This document shows, piece by piece, positions 15,286-24,702 of a stretch of 64,000 nucleotides of DNA. A model generated the notes under the pieces. The model was not told the DNA's origin. It made no database searches and worked only from the letters and a program-made list of their open reading frames with translations. Source of the DNA: Gammaproteobacteria bacterium (GTDB lineage Bacteria > Pseudomonadota > Gammaproteobacteria > Enterobacterales > Kangiellaceae); the NCBI GenBank assembly GCA_013373375.1, contig JABXHY010000036.1, positions 34,369 to 98,368 of the forward strand. The letters are read 5' to 3'. Every line of letters starts with the position of its first letter. The stretch's first letter is position 1. The position numbers and the translations under genes are program-made.

Positions 15286-17805
15286 TTACTTTATCACTCT
15301 TCTTTTTCTAACAAAGAAAAGATTACTCAGTAATACCATCATCCAAAATGTAACTGAACCACCACCGCCACTTCCACCTTGTGAAGGAACGGTTACATTG
15401 ACGCTTTGCGAACGACTATCAGTATTACCTTGAGTATCGGTAACCGTTAATGTAACAGTATACTGCCCTGACTCTTGATAGGTGTGCGAAGGAGCACGAG
15501 CCAAACTAGTTGTACCATCTCCGAAATCCCACTCGTAAGTTAACGTACCACTTCCACCGTTCGAGTTATTGAAAAATGTCACAGTAGCACCGTTTAGTGA
15601 TAACGAAAAAGTCGCTTCTGGTAGCAGTATAGCGTCAGCTCTCAAAAGAAGACTGGCTTCTGTTGAATTTGTGGTTTGAGACAAAATATCAAAACCAAAA
15701 CCAACACCTGGCAAGTTGACACCAATTGCAGGGTTAAGTGGATTACTGTAATTTTTTAAGTCAACAAATTGCGGTCGTTGAGCCAAGTTAAAGGTTGCAT
15801 CTCTAAGTTGCGTTGAAGCATTACCCATAGTAATAGAAGTTTGATCAGCATCAACAACACATATTAAACAACTACCCATATGCTCACTAACGTTATTATT
15901 GGCAATAGCGTTATCTCGATACCAAACCAAAACTCCTCGCTGATAGCTCGAAGAAGCTAATCCAGAATCAATTCCGTTGTAACTGCGTAATTGAATGTAA
16001 TAATTATGTGAGGCACGAGTGGATACACCATCAACGCGTTGAAATCCGTTCAACACAGCAGTTGTGCCTTCTGCACCATCAGAGAAAACTTCAGACCCAT
16101 CAGCCGCGACAGAAAGATCGTCAATTACAATTCCATATCCACCGGTATTAGAATCAGTAATATATTCAAATTTTAAAACAACCGATTGTCCAGCATAAGG
16201 CGTTAGATCGAACGTCAAATTAACCCATCCAGCTTCTCCCTCAGCACCCGAAATATCTTTACTTACTCCGGTAATATAGTTAACAACATCACCATATTGC
16301 TCTGGATAATCTGTTGCCCAAGGATTCGTCGCATTCGTATGACTACCTGCAATTGCAGTATCACTTATAGTTAATCGCGCATAATCCCAATCTTGCTCAA
16401 TATTCCAATGCGCTTTCATAGACAGTACTAATGACGCTGCAGTTGGAAGCTCAACCGAGATGTCCATCGAATTATTAAGATCGTCTCCTGCAGCAGAATA
16501 ATAAGCATTGCTTCCAGAATATGGACCCGTAGTACCTGTGGGTAAATTAACTTTAATTTGATTTACTTCGGATTTATTTACTGCTTCAAAAAGGTTTACT
16601 GTTTGGCCAGAAGCATTAAGATCAGAAAAGTTAATTTCAACTTGGTTATACCAACTTCCACCGTAACGATTCTGTAAATATTCTTTTGCGTAAGGACTGT
16701 ATCCTGTTGGTGAGGTCCCAGCCGGTAAACCAGCGTAGCTGCCTCGAGACATTATAGACCAACCTTCAACGGGAGAAACTGAGTTTCCGCTTGCTGTATC
16801 GTATTCATCTGGTAAGCCTAGATCGTGACCAAACTCATGAGCAATTACTCCAACAGCAGCATCGATTGGTTGTATTGTGTAATTTAAAACTCGAATACAT
16901 GGAGTAGTTGCTTCAGAACAAGATCCATCTTCAATCGCAACTCCAATTTGATCCGCAGGAACTCCAGCACCAACATTGATAAAAGATTTATGAGACCAAA
17001 TCGCATCACTACCTAATACACCACCACCGGCTTCTTCACCGATACTTGAATGGTAGACCATCACGTGATCAATAAAGCCGTCAGGCTCGTCAGTAATTCC
17101 ATCTCCATCGAGGTCAAACAAGTCTTTTCTATCGAACTCGCTTAGGTCAATATTATTTTCTGTCACTGCTTTTTGAACAGCTTCAATGATCAGCTCGCTT
17201 GCATTAGCATTTCTAGATTGACCTTCATTTGCACCGTAGTAAGCCGCAGCTTTTTCAGCTCTTACCCAACCATAAGTCGTTCCATCAAAAGTAAATGTAC
17301 CGCCTGATTCTCCTTGAAAATACTGATAAGCTGAAGCCAATGTTTGACCCGATGGTCCTTCGTACCCATCTCTTGAAAATTGAACCGCTTGATAATGTTC
17401 AACCGGATAGCTTGGATAAAACATCTGAGTATCTTGTGAGCTTAACCCATTATCGTAATGAGGAAGATCATTGAAATCAATTAGAACGGCAAGTACGTTT
17501 GCAGAATAATTTGCATTTTTATTTAGCAGCTTGATACTTTTCAATTGAGTTGCTCTGTTTTCAAGTTTACTGATCAACTCAGGTTTTAAATGCTCATTAG
17601 ATATATTGCCCAAATAAAATTCGACTGCCTTAGCTTTCTCTTGCGCAGATGCCGACTCACTTAATTCGCCACGTTTAATTAACCAATATTCAATTCTATC
17701 TCGATCAATTAAGCCCACATCGACGGCAGTATTTGCGCGAGCAGGCATAGCCGACAAAAGTCCAGCCGCTACTAACGAGGCTAACAAGTTTTTACTTAGA
17801 TTCAT
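15286..17805 (-). CDS. Secreted M6-family (immune inhibitor A-like) metalloprotease with PKD domain and GlyGly-CTERM
   Basis: An 839-residue extracellular protease. A signal peptide (about 1-29, cleavage after AMPARA) precedes an M6 peptidase domain with the zinc motif HEFGHDLGLPDEYD at about residue 323 and the met-turn-like WSIMSRGS. The centre (about 430-600) resembles the jelly-roll/MAM-like region of InhA proteins (FEYITDSNTGGYGIVIDDLSV). A PKD domain follows near 725-800 (YEWDFGDGTTS, SGQYTVTLTVTD). The end, a glycine-rich linker, one membrane segment and KRRVIK, is a GlyGly-CTERM sorting signal, normally cut by rhombosortase after type II secretion. The ATG at 17805 overlaps the stop of the lipoprotein gene (ATGA), so the two are translationally coupled. 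Confidence 0.88.
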   Translation of the reverse strand: MNLSKNLLASLVAAGLLSAMPARANTAVDVGLIDRDRIEYWLIKRGELSESASAQEKAKAVEFYLGNISNEHLKPELISKLENRATQLKSIKLLNKNANYSANVLAVLIDFNDLPHYDNGLSSQDTQMFYPSYPVEHYQAVQFSRDGYEGPSGQTLASAYQYFQGESGGTFTFDGTTYGWVRAEKAAAYYGANEGQSRNANASELIIEAVQKAVTENNIDLSEFDRKDLFDLDGDGITDEPDGFIDHVMVYHSSIGEEAGGGVLGSDAIWSHKSFINVGAGVPADQIGVAIEDGSCSEATTPCIRVLNYTIQPIDAAVGVIAHEFGHDLGLPDEYDTASGNSVSPVEGWSIMSRGSYAGLPAGTSPTGYSPYAKEYLQNRYGGSWYNQVEINFSDLNASGQTVNLFEAVNKSEVNQIKVNLPTGTTGPYSGSNAYYSAAGDDLNNSMDISVELPTAASLVLSMKAHWNIEQDWDYARLTISDTAIAGSHTNATNPWATDYPEQYGDVVNYITGVSKDISGAEGEAGWVNLTFDLTPYAGQSVVLKFEYITDSNTGGYGIVIDDLSVAADGSEVFSDGAEGTTAVLNGFQRVDGVSTRASHNYYIQLRSYNGIDSGLASSSYQRGVLVWYRDNAIANNNVSEHMGSCLICVVDADQTSITMGNASTQLRDATFNLAQRPQFVDLKNYSNPLNPAIGVNLPGVGFGFDILSQTTNSTEASLLLRADAILLPEATFSLSLNGATVTFFNNSNGGSGTLTYEWDFGDGTTSLARAPSHTYQESGQYTVTLTVTDTQGNTDSRSQSVNVTVPSQGGSGGGGSVTFWMMVLLSNLFFVRKRRVIK

Positions 17806-18128
17806 TTCTTTTCTCCACACTTCGGAAAACTGGATTTTTGTTGCTTGATATAGTCTTCAATAATTTGTTGTTTCTTTTCTTCGGGCATATCCGGGTTTAT
17901 TAGCCCTTCCTCAATAAGCATTGCTTCTAATGCCCAAATGTCTTTGGGGATCACAACTCCTGAACAAGTTAAATTTTTGAACTTTAATCTGTTCTTATCT
18001 TTATCTGCAGGTTGAGACTCTTTGACAGTAGGCGTTGCATTGTCGTTACTCTGACAACCCAACATAGCACTTGATACAACGGTCATTAACACTACCGTTG
18101 CCACAATTTTTTTAACCTGTACTAGCAT
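17802..18128 (-). CDS. Small predicted lipoprotein coupled to the M6 protease
   Basis: 108 residues with a lipoprotein signal: a charged start, a hydrophobic core, then SSAMLGC with Cys at residue 25. The rest is a short hydrophilic domain containing two cysteines (LTCSG and FPKCGEKK), charged linkers and a helical stretch (MPEEKKQQIIEDYIKQQ). I do not recognise the family. Its stop overlaps the protease start by four bases (ATGA), and there is no other gene in the unit, so a role in protease folding, inhibition or export is a reasonable but unproven inference. Asp at +2 is absent (Gln follows the Cys), which would favour sorting to the outer membrane. Confidence 0.7.
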   Translation of the reverse strand: MLVQVKKIVATVVLMTVVSSAMLGCQSNDNATPTVKESQPADKDKNRLKFKNLTCSGVVIPKDIWALEAMLIEEGLINPDMPEEKKQQIIEDYIKQQKSSFPKCGEKK

Positions 18129-18422
18129 GATTCACTTTTAATTACTTCATTCTGGAGGCGGAGTATAGGTAAGTGAGATGAAGAAAGATGTAAAAAATTA
18201 CCACTTATAACCAGAGCGGCTAACATAAGCATCTGTCTAAGTAATTCTGTTACCTAAATAATTGTTTATATTAGGTTTATTTGTTTCAGTTAAAATTACC
18301 AATATAAGGAAAAAATAGGGTATTCACCGAAATAAGGAGTCTTTAGAAAGGAAACGGACACTCAGTGACCGAATTATATATTCAAGAATACAACACTGAG
18401 TTTTAAAAAGCGTTCATTATCA
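18129..18422. other. Intergenic region upstream of the lipoprotein gene, no gene seen
   Basis: About 290 AT-rich bases between the lipoprotein start and the msrA stop, both minus strand. It presumably holds the promoter for the lipoprotein-protease pair. I saw no clear terminator for msrA, no ORF of note and no repeat. Confidence 0.4.
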
Positions 18423-18944
18423 CTACTTCATTTTGTCTTTGAAATGTTGATTAAGTTTTTGAAGTTTCGAGCCAACTACTATTTGGCAATATGGTTGCGT
18501 TGAGTTTTGATTATAATAATTAAAATGTTCGCTCTCGGCGGGCCAAAAAATTTGATAGGGTTTTACTTCTGTAACAATTGGCTTATCAAATTGACCTTTA
18601 ATTTCACAGATGTGGTGTTCAACTTTCTCTTTTTCTGCATCTGATTGATAAAATATTATTGAACGATACTGTGTTCCGATATCATTACCTTGCCGATTTA
18701 AAGTCGTTGGATCGTGAATTGTAAAAAAGATTTCCAATAACTCTTCCAGAGAAATTACGTTAGTATCGTATTCGATTGACACGACTTCCGCATGGCCAGT
18801 TGTTTCTTGGCAAACACTCTTATAGTCTGGATTATCGACATGTCCACCGCTATAGCCAGATGTTACCGACGCGACACCGTCGACTCTTTGGAATACGGCT
18901 TCTAGACACCAAAAGCATCCTCCACCTAATACTAGTTGACTCAT
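18423..18944 (-). CDS. msrA: Peptide methionine-S-sulfoxide reductase MsrA
   Basis: 173 residues, the short MsrA form. The catalytic motif GGGCFWC puts the active Cys at residue 10 near the N-terminus, followed by GYSGGHVDNPDYKSVCQETTGHAE, IHDPTTLNRQGNDIGTQYRS and TEVKPYQIFWPAESEHFNYY, the canonical substrate-binding signature. It repairs oxidised methionine in proteins using thioredoxin. A conventional CxxxxC recycling pair at the C-terminus is not obvious; a Cys at SVCQE and one in QPYCQIVV could resolve the disulfide. It stands alone on the minus strand with a hairpin separating it from the upstream porin-like gene. Confidence 0.95.
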   Translation of the reverse strand: MSQLVLGGGCFWCLEAVFQRVDGVASVTSGYSGGHVDNPDYKSVCQETTGHAEVVSIEYDTNVISLEELLEIFFTIHDPTTLNRQGNDIGTQYRSIIFYQSDAEKEKVEHHICEIKGQFDKPIVTEVKPYQIFWPAESEHFNYYNQNSTQPYCQIVVGSKLQKLNQHFKDKMK

Positions 18945-19022
18945 AATTAACCTTTTAAATCATTAGTACCGCGAATAAAACGATTTTCACTGTCAAATTT
19001 TAGACATTTGTCTAATTACAAT

Positions 19023-19042
19023 CAGGCGCCATCTGGCGCCTG
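19023..19042 (-). terminator. Hairpin terminator after the beta-barrel gene
   Basis: CAGGCGCC (19023-19030) and GGCGCCTG (19035-19042) form a perfect 8-bp GC-rich stem with a 4-base loop. On the minus strand it is followed by ATTGTAATT, a weak T-run, 18 bases beyond the stop of the 19060 gene. Confidence 0.6.
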
Positions 19043-19059
19043 TCATTAAATATCTCGAA

Positions 19060-19851
19060 TTAAAATTGATAACGAGCATTAAAAGTAAATTGGTTTCCAC
19101 CATCTTCTAAATCAGCATCTTGATATTCTGCACTTAGTGCAAAATTTTGATCGAAATAAAAGCTTCCATTTATTCCTATACCACCATCAAATACTGTTGC
19201 TCCAACTGAGGCCATGGTATTAAAGTAGTAGTCACTGCCAATTAAGAAGTCGTCGTCGTCAATATCAGATGTTACGAGCTGAGCGTAAACCGTTAAAAAT
19301 CGACCACCACTCATTGGAGTGAAATATTTGCTCTCTAATGAAACAGTATCAATTTCATCGTCTGTTTCAACTCTAAAGCCAAGATACCGATTGTTACCCA
19401 TGTCATGCTGATAAGTCGCTCCCAAAATGAAATCATAAGGAGAGTCACTGTCAAGCAATGTAATGTCGGCTTGAAGATTAGGCTGAAATAAATATCCAAA
19501 CTTAACTTCGGTTTCATCAGCATCTTCAAAATCTGTATGATTTAAGCCAAATAAGAATCGACCGATGTAGACTTCACCGCCTAGATTCGTAATATTCGTC
19601 GAGCCTACTGGCGTATCTAACTTTGAAAGTGAGCCATACACATTAGTCTCGGTGATTAAATAATCAAACTCACGCAATGGGCCACGCGATGCAATATCAT
19701 TAAAATAATATTGAGCTGCGACACCAATAACTTCCGAGTCTAAGTCATCCAGGTCAACGTAATAGGCATCACCAAAAAACTGATAATCTTGTGCATAGAC
19801 AAAACCCGATGATGCTAATGCGAGGGCTGCTCCCAAATGTTTCATTTTCAT
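19060..19851 (-). CDS. Putative outer-membrane beta-barrel (porin-like) protein
   Basis: About 263 residues with a signal peptide (MKMKHLGAALALASSGFVYA, cleavage before QDYQFF). The mature part is made of alternating hydrophobic/polar strands of 8-10 residues with acidic loops (DLDDLDSE, DFEDADETE, DIDDDDF) and ends with an aromatic FNARYQF, the outer-membrane insertion signal. This is the profile of a 12-14-strand barrel; the family resembles putative porins with no proven substrate. I start at ATG 19851 because GGAGAAG lies just upstream; an ATG at 19863 adds MEKK. It is 36 bases downstream of the Lon-like gene on the same strand. The acidity suggests cation preference, but that is a guess. 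Confidence 0.7.
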   Translation of the reverse strand: MKMKHLGAALALASSGFVYAQDYQFFGDAYYVDLDDLDSEVIGVAAQYYFNDIASRGPLREFDYLITETNVYGSLSKLDTPVGSTNITNLGGEVYIGRFLFGLNHTDFEDADETEVKFGYLFQPNLQADITLLDSDSPYDFILGATYQHDMGNNRYLGFRVETDDEIDTVSLESKYFTPMSGGRFLTVYAQLVTSDIDDDDFLIGSDYYFNTMASVGATVFDGGIGINGSFYFDQNFALSAEYQDADLEDGGNQFTFNARYQF

Positions 19852-19887
19852 TTTCTTCTCCATGTTTTACTGCTTATAAAAACTGCT

Positions 19888-22299
19888 CTACTGTGATTCA
19901 ACTTGCTTTTTTAAATTAGCCTGAGCAGCCATGTTTTCCTGCTCATCGTCATCTTCTACATCTTCACATATATCGTGAAGGTTTTTCAGCTGCTCCGTGA
20001 TTCTAGTTTCTAGCTCAGGGACATCAATGTCTTGAAGTAAAAGACTTAAAGCTTCATCGACTGTTTGCACAGTAAATACCGAAAACAATCCCTGCTCTAC
20101 CGCTTCTAATACTTCTTTTTTGAGCATTAAATGTTTTTGATTTGCTTGAGGAACAACTACACCTTGTTTTCCAGTGAGCCCTCGAGCTTTACACAGTTCA
20201 AAAAAACCTTCAATTTTCTCATTAACACCACCAATCGCCTGAACTTCGCCAAATTGGTTAATTGACCCGGTAACCGCAAGCGATTGCGTTATCGGCTTTT
20301 CTACAATAGCGGAAATGAGTGCGCATAGTTCAGCAAGTGATGCGCTGTCACCATCAATTAAACCATAGCTTTGTTCCATGACAATATTGGCAGAAAGTGT
20401 GAGTGTAAAATCTCTCGCATAACGATTTGCCAAATATCCAGAAAGAATTAACACACCTTTTGAATGAATCGATAAACCTAGTTCACTTTCTCTTTCGATA
20501 TCTACGATACCTTTATTACCTGGGAACACTGTCGCGGTTATACGAGCTGGTGTACCGAAGTCAGTCGAGCCAATTTCCCAAACAGTAAGACCATTAATAC
20601 TGCCGACAATGTTTCCAGAAGAATGAATAATAATTTGTCCTTCAAGCACATCATGTAGCATCTCAGCTCTTATTCTTGAGTGACGAAATTCACGTTGGTT
20701 TAGAGCTTCCATAACGTGCTCGGAACCAATGAGCCGTTCGTCCAGTTGCTGGCGAATAATATCGGCTTCGCCTAACAGCTCAAAAATTTCACCAAACCTT
20801 GTACTCAACTGATGTTGGTGTCCTGCAAGACGGCAACTAAATTTTACTAACTCAATGAAAGCATTAGTCGTTAACTCGGCAAACCCTTCTGTTTCACTGT
20901 GTGTTTTAACCAATTGAGCTAAGTGCTGAATACTGTCATGGGTTTTATCAAGGTGGTCATCAAAGTCGACAAGAATTCTAAACAGCTCGCTAAACTCTTC
21001 GTCATTTTCTTGTAATAGATAAAAATACTCTCGACTTCCAACCAGAATTATTTTCAAATCAAGTGGTACGCCATGAGGCGTGAGTCCGATTGTTACAGCA
21101 GACTGCCCTTCCATCATTGGCGGCTCAAGCTTAAGCTCCTGAGTTAAGAGAGCTTGTTTTAATTGCCCCCAAATGTAGGGGTCATCAAATATTTTTTCAG
21201 CTTCCAGTACTAGGTAGCCACCATTTGCACGATGCAATGCACCTGCTCTAATTTGTTGATAGCTTGTGGTTATTGCTGCGCCTTCATTCCAATATTCAAC
21301 TCGACCGAACAAGTTACTAAACGTTGGGTGCGATTCGTAAACAACAGGCGAACCTAGAGCAGGATTATTGGCAACTAAAAGATTCGGGACAAATGTTTGC
21401 TGCAATAACTCTCTCAAGTATTTGTTATTTTTTAATTCTGGAGTTTCAAGTAAATTAAAATTTTCTAAAACAATATTGACTAGATGTCGCTGCATTTCTT
21501 TAAAGTAAATCTGCGTGCCAGGAAGGCCACGATATTTCTCTTGTAGCTCATTAACTATTGGTGCAGCTGCTGTTCCTATAGTGTCCGAATTCAAGTCTTG
21601 CATGGCATCAAAAGATTCTCTTTTCCATTGCGGCATTTCAAGCAGAGCTTCGGTTAGTTTATCTTCCAGCTCATCAACTGCCTGGCTTATTTCTTCCTTT
21701 TTTTCAGGTGGCAGCCCAGTGAAGACTATATCATCGATTGGTTTACCATCTATTAAAGGTGAAAAGGAAATATTGATGGCGTCTTGATAAAGCGCGAATC
21801 CTTTAGCGTTAGCTTCTTTTTCTAACGAATCAATCGCGGTTTCGAATTTGGAGTTAAACTGCTTTTCTATAGCAGACTTTTTACGTTGATAACTCGGGTT
21901 TTCAAATGCTGCAGGAATGGTAACCAATAAACGTCCGACCATTGTTTTACAATCGTTAACCAACTTCTTACCGTATCCTGTTGGTAATTGCATTGCCCAG
22001 GGCTCTCGAGCTTCGTCAAAATTATTAACGTAAATCCAGTCTGGTTGTGCCTTTTGAGTTTGAGCTTTTGCCTCAATGTGTCGCATCACCATTGAGATAC
22101 GACCGGTACCGCTGTCCCCCATTACGAATAAATTATATCCTCGACGTTTGGTTTCCAAGCCAAATGCCAAAGCTCTTTTCGCTCGCTCTTGACCTAAAAA
22201 CTCAACGTTAGCTTCCAGGTCAGACACATTTTTAAATGGCAAGTCTTCATAGTTTATGGGCGTGGTAAGTTGCTCTATCGCAAGAGGTTTTATCGGCAT
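19888..22299 (-). CDS. Lon-like ATP-dependent protease (YcbZ/LonB-like)
   Basis: About 803 residues, with an AAA+ ATPase and a C-terminal S16 peptidase domain but no N-terminal LON substrate-binding domain. The nucleotide loop at about residues 61-69 reads GDSGTGRIS, with Arg where Walker A normally has Lys; a Walker B-like stretch GGYLVLEAEKIFDDPYIW follows an inserted helical region. The S16 domain shows the Ser of GDSASLAELCALISAI and the Lys of GGVNEKIEGFFELCKARG as the catalytic dyad. Acidic residues fill the C-terminus (EDVEDDDEQE). E. coli YcbZ is the nearest well-known relative, and it also has a degenerate ATPase. The ATG at 22299 has GAGAG upstream; the longer ORF adds 20 non-family residues. 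Confidence 0.88.
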   Translation of the reverse strand: MPIKPLAIEQLTTPINYEDLPFKNVSDLEANVEFLGQERAKRALAFGLETKRRGYNLFVMGDSGTGRISMVMRHIEAKAQTQKAQPDWIYVNNFDEAREPWAMQLPTGYGKKLVNDCKTMVGRLLVTIPAAFENPSYQRKKSAIEKQFNSKFETAIDSLEKEANAKGFALYQDAINISFSPLIDGKPIDDIVFTGLPPEKKEEISQAVDELEDKLTEALLEMPQWKRESFDAMQDLNSDTIGTAAAPIVNELQEKYRGLPGTQIYFKEMQRHLVNIVLENFNLLETPELKNNKYLRELLQQTFVPNLLVANNPALGSPVVYESHPTFSNLFGRVEYWNEGAAITTSYQQIRAGALHRANGGYLVLEAEKIFDDPYIWGQLKQALLTQELKLEPPMMEGQSAVTIGLTPHGVPLDLKIILVGSREYFYLLQENDEEFSELFRILVDFDDHLDKTHDSIQHLAQLVKTHSETEGFAELTTNAFIELVKFSCRLAGHQHQLSTRFGEIFELLGEADIIRQQLDERLIGSEHVMEALNQREFRHSRIRAEMLHDVLEGQIIIHSSGNIVGSINGLTVWEIGSTDFGTPARITATVFPGNKGIVDIERESELGLSIHSKGVLILSGYLANRYARDFTLTLSANIVMEQSYGLIDGDSASLAELCALISAIVEKPITQSLAVTGSINQFGEVQAIGGVNEKIEGFFELCKARGLTGKQGVVVPQANQKHLMLKKEVLEAVEQGLFSVFTVQTVDEALSLLLQDIDVPELETRITEQLKNLHDICEDVEDDDEQENMAAQANLKKQVESQ

Positions 22300-22370
22300 G
22301 TTACTCTCAATTGATTCGCTGTGATGTATGATTATTATGGTTATTAGACCATAGTACAAGCCATTAGCGA

Positions 22371-23498
22371 TTATTCTGAAAATTTTGTGCTGTCGAGAAA
22401 AGAGTCGAGAACTTGTTGGCTGGAACTGGCTAGATTTGGTGAAAATTCATACAGGAACTCAGCGATTTCTGTGAACCGATTCATCATCGACTGTCTGTCC
22501 TGCGCTTTCAACAGATGAGCCCATTTTGCGTGGCACTCACTAAACTGACTCAAAACTTCAGTGTGAGCAGTCGATGAAAGTAAAATATCAACATAAAGCT
22601 CAGCATGGTGTGTAAACAATCGAGCCATCAACGCTAACTCCAATCGAAATGCAGGTGTACTTACTCTAGATAACTGTGATAAATCGACTTGGTTTTGCAT
22701 AATTAAATCACCAAGCACTATTGCTGATAAATGCCTTGCTCCCTGCACATAACTCATAAGTTCATCATGTTGTACAGCGGGTAATAATTCTACCTTACAC
22801 CCCCACAGCCTAAATTGCTCAATTAACCAAGTACACTTGTCTAAATGCCGTCCTTGAGAACAAATAATTAATTGTTGTGCAACATGCTCCAAAGTTGGTC
22901 CAAACATTGGGTGTAATCCAATTACCGGACCAGCATGAAACTCAAGCATCTTGTTCACAGGCTCTGATTTACTAGATGACAAATCTGCAAGAATAGTTGT
23001 TTGATTGAGCTGAGGTAACTTTTGAAGGTTTGAAATAAAACTCTCGAACGGCACACTTAAAAGTATCAAATCGGCCGATCGATAATGCATTGGCAGCGAT
23101 AGATCATCGTCAATATCCAATACTTTTACTTCATGACCACTTCTTTCAAACAACTCAACAAAAAGCCGTCCCACTTGGCCAAGACCACCAATGATTGTTA
23201 TTTGCATTGGGTTTTGAGTTGCTCTGCTAAAGCTCGTTTGAGACTGCAGCCGGTATGAGTCACGCATAATTCTCTGAACAATATCAATGATCAGACTACT
23301 GGAAACCGATTGTTGGTTTGCCAAGTCGAGCAACCGGTTTTTAATTTCCGCTTCACGTTCACTTACTTGAACCGGTATACGGTTTTCAGCTTTCGCTCTT
23401 GAAAGCTCCGAGACTAGAGCCTGTCGTTTTGCAATAAGCGAAACCAACTCGCTGTCACAATCATCAATTGCATCCCGAAGCTCCTTTATCCGATTCAT
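22371..23498 (-). CDS. tyrA: Chorismate mutase-prephenate dehydrogenase (T-protein)
   Basis: A 375-residue bifunctional enzyme. Residues 1 to about 90 are an AroQ chorismate mutase (ELRDAIDDCDSELVSLIAKRQALVSEL, RIPVQVSEREAEI). From about 97 the prephenate dehydrogenase follows with its NAD loop IIGGLGQVGRLF and LSVPFESF, DLSSSKSEP, GLHPMFGP and VQGARHLSA. It makes 4-hydroxyphenylpyruvate for tyrosine and is normally feedback inhibited by tyrosine. It lies 51 bases downstream of aroF on the same strand, the same aroF-tyrA operon as in E. coli. Prephenate dehydrogenase is fused to mutase only in gammaproteobacteria as far as I know, which supports the taxonomic placement. Confidence 0.95.
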   Translation of the reverse strand: MNRIKELRDAIDDCDSELVSLIAKRQALVSELSRAKAENRIPVQVSEREAEIKNRLLDLANQQSVSSSLIIDIVQRIMRDSYRLQSQTSFSRATQNPMQITIIGGLGQVGRLFVELFERSGHEVKVLDIDDDLSLPMHYRSADLILLSVPFESFISNLQKLPQLNQTTILADLSSSKSEPVNKMLEFHAGPVIGLHPMFGPTLEHVAQQLIICSQGRHLDKCTWLIEQFRLWGCKVELLPAVQHDELMSYVQGARHLSAIVLGDLIMQNQVDLSQLSRVSTPAFRLELALMARLFTHHAELYVDILLSSTAHTEVLSQFSECHAKWAHLLKAQDRQSMMNRFTEIAEFLYEFSPNLASSSQQVLDSFLDSTKFSE

Positions 23499-23549
23499 AT
23501 ATTTCCTTTTGTTAGCTCAATACTCGTTAGTTACGAGTCTATTATAAAT

Positions 23550-24596
23550 CTACTCTGTTAGTAGCTGATGACTTTCCATTAATAACTCTTCTGTCGTTTG
23601 CCAGTCAATACAAGCGTCTGTGATTGATACCCCATACTCCATTTTAGAAAGTTCCCCAAGATTTTTTTGTTGTCCCGAGTGCAAATTACTTTCCAGCATA
23701 AGTCCTAAAATCGAACGATTGCCTTGCTTTATCTGATTGATCACATTTCTAAAAACCAGGGGTTGTAATCGGTGATCCTTTTGAGAATTCCCGTGGCTGC
23801 AATCTACGACAAACCTAGGTGTCATTGAGAGTTGTTTTAACTGATGTTCCAACATCGCAATATGGACAGAGTCATAATTCGGATGCTTACCGCCCCTTAA
23901 GATTATATGGCTGTGCCGATTTCCTTTGGTCGCAATTAAACTTACCTCGCCCCGTCGATTAATTCCAATAAAATGATGAGGTGAGAGTGCCGATTTCATA
24001 GCGTTAATAGCCACGTCGATATTTCCATCGGTACCATTTTTAAACCCAACAGGCATCGATAATCCGGAAGCAATTTCACGATGCGTTTGTGACTCAGTGG
24101 TTCTGGCACCTATTGCAGCCCAACTGAACAGCTCAGCAACATATTGTGGAGTAATAGGATCGAGCACTTCGGTGCCAGCAGCTAACCCAAGCTCAGCAAT
24201 CCAAACAAGCAGTTCACGAGCTTTACGCAATCCCGTTTCAACATCAAATGTATCGTTGAGATGAGGGTCATTGATTAAACCTTTCCACCCAACGGTAGTC
24301 CGCGGTTTTTCAAAATACACTCTCATCACAATTAAAAAACGATCGGCGACTTTTTCTTGCAGCTTCTTTAGCCGTTGCGCATAGTCCTTCGCGGCTTCGA
24401 CATCATGAATAGAACAAGGACCACTGACAATAATTAAACGGTCATCTTTACCATCTAAAATATTTCCAATTTCTTCTCGAAATTGAAACACTGTTTGTCG
24501 ACCATGATCGGATAGTGGGAATTCTACCTTTAACTCATCGGGCGTAGTAATTACCGTTTCACGTTCAATATTGACATTGTTAAGCTGCTTTTCCAT
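23550..24596 (-). CDS. aroF: 3-deoxy-7-phosphoheptulonate (DAHP) synthase, class I
   Basis: A 348-residue enzyme condensing phosphoenolpyruvate and erythrose-4-phosphate, the entry to the shikimate pathway. Typical motifs: IIVSGPCSIHD, MRVYFEKPRTTVGWKGLINDP, AAGTEVLDPITPQY, GARTTESQTHRE, GFKNGTDG, VDCSHGNSQKD (metal ligands) and ESNLHSG. The N-terminus carries the short extension of the feedback-regulated E. coli isozymes. Adjacency to tyrA suggests the tyrosine-sensitive AroF, but inhibitor type cannot be read reliably. I found no TyrR-box match upstream; a perfect 18-bp palindrome stands about 107-124 bases before the start. Confidence 0.93.
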   Translation of the reverse strand: MEKQLNNVNIERETVITTPDELKVEFPLSDHGRQTVFQFREEIGNILDGKDDRLIIVSGPCSIHDVEAAKDYAQRLKKLQEKVADRFLIVMRVYFEKPRTTVGWKGLINDPHLNDTFDVETGLRKARELLVWIAELGLAAGTEVLDPITPQYVAELFSWAAIGARTTESQTHREIASGLSMPVGFKNGTDGNIDVAINAMKSALSPHHFIGINRRGEVSLIATKGNRHSHIILRGGKHPNYDSVHIAMLEHQLKQLSMTPRFVVDCSHGNSQKDHRLQPLVFRNVINQIKQGNRSILGLMLESNLHSGQQKNLGELSKMEYGVSITDACIDWQTTEELLMESHQLLTE

Positions 24597-24702
24597 TCGA
24601 ATGTCCTACACATTTATTCCGCAAGCTGAATTAATTAACTGGTAATGCACTCTCAGAGCGCTAAACACTTAAGCACAGCAATCCCAGCATGAGAAAATAG
24701 TT

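Noticed and set aside
17802..17820. Longer start for the M6 protease (MWRKEMN)
   Set aside because: The ATG at 17805 overlaps the lipoprotein stop in an ATGA pair, has a GGAGA site upstream, and gives a clean signal peptide.
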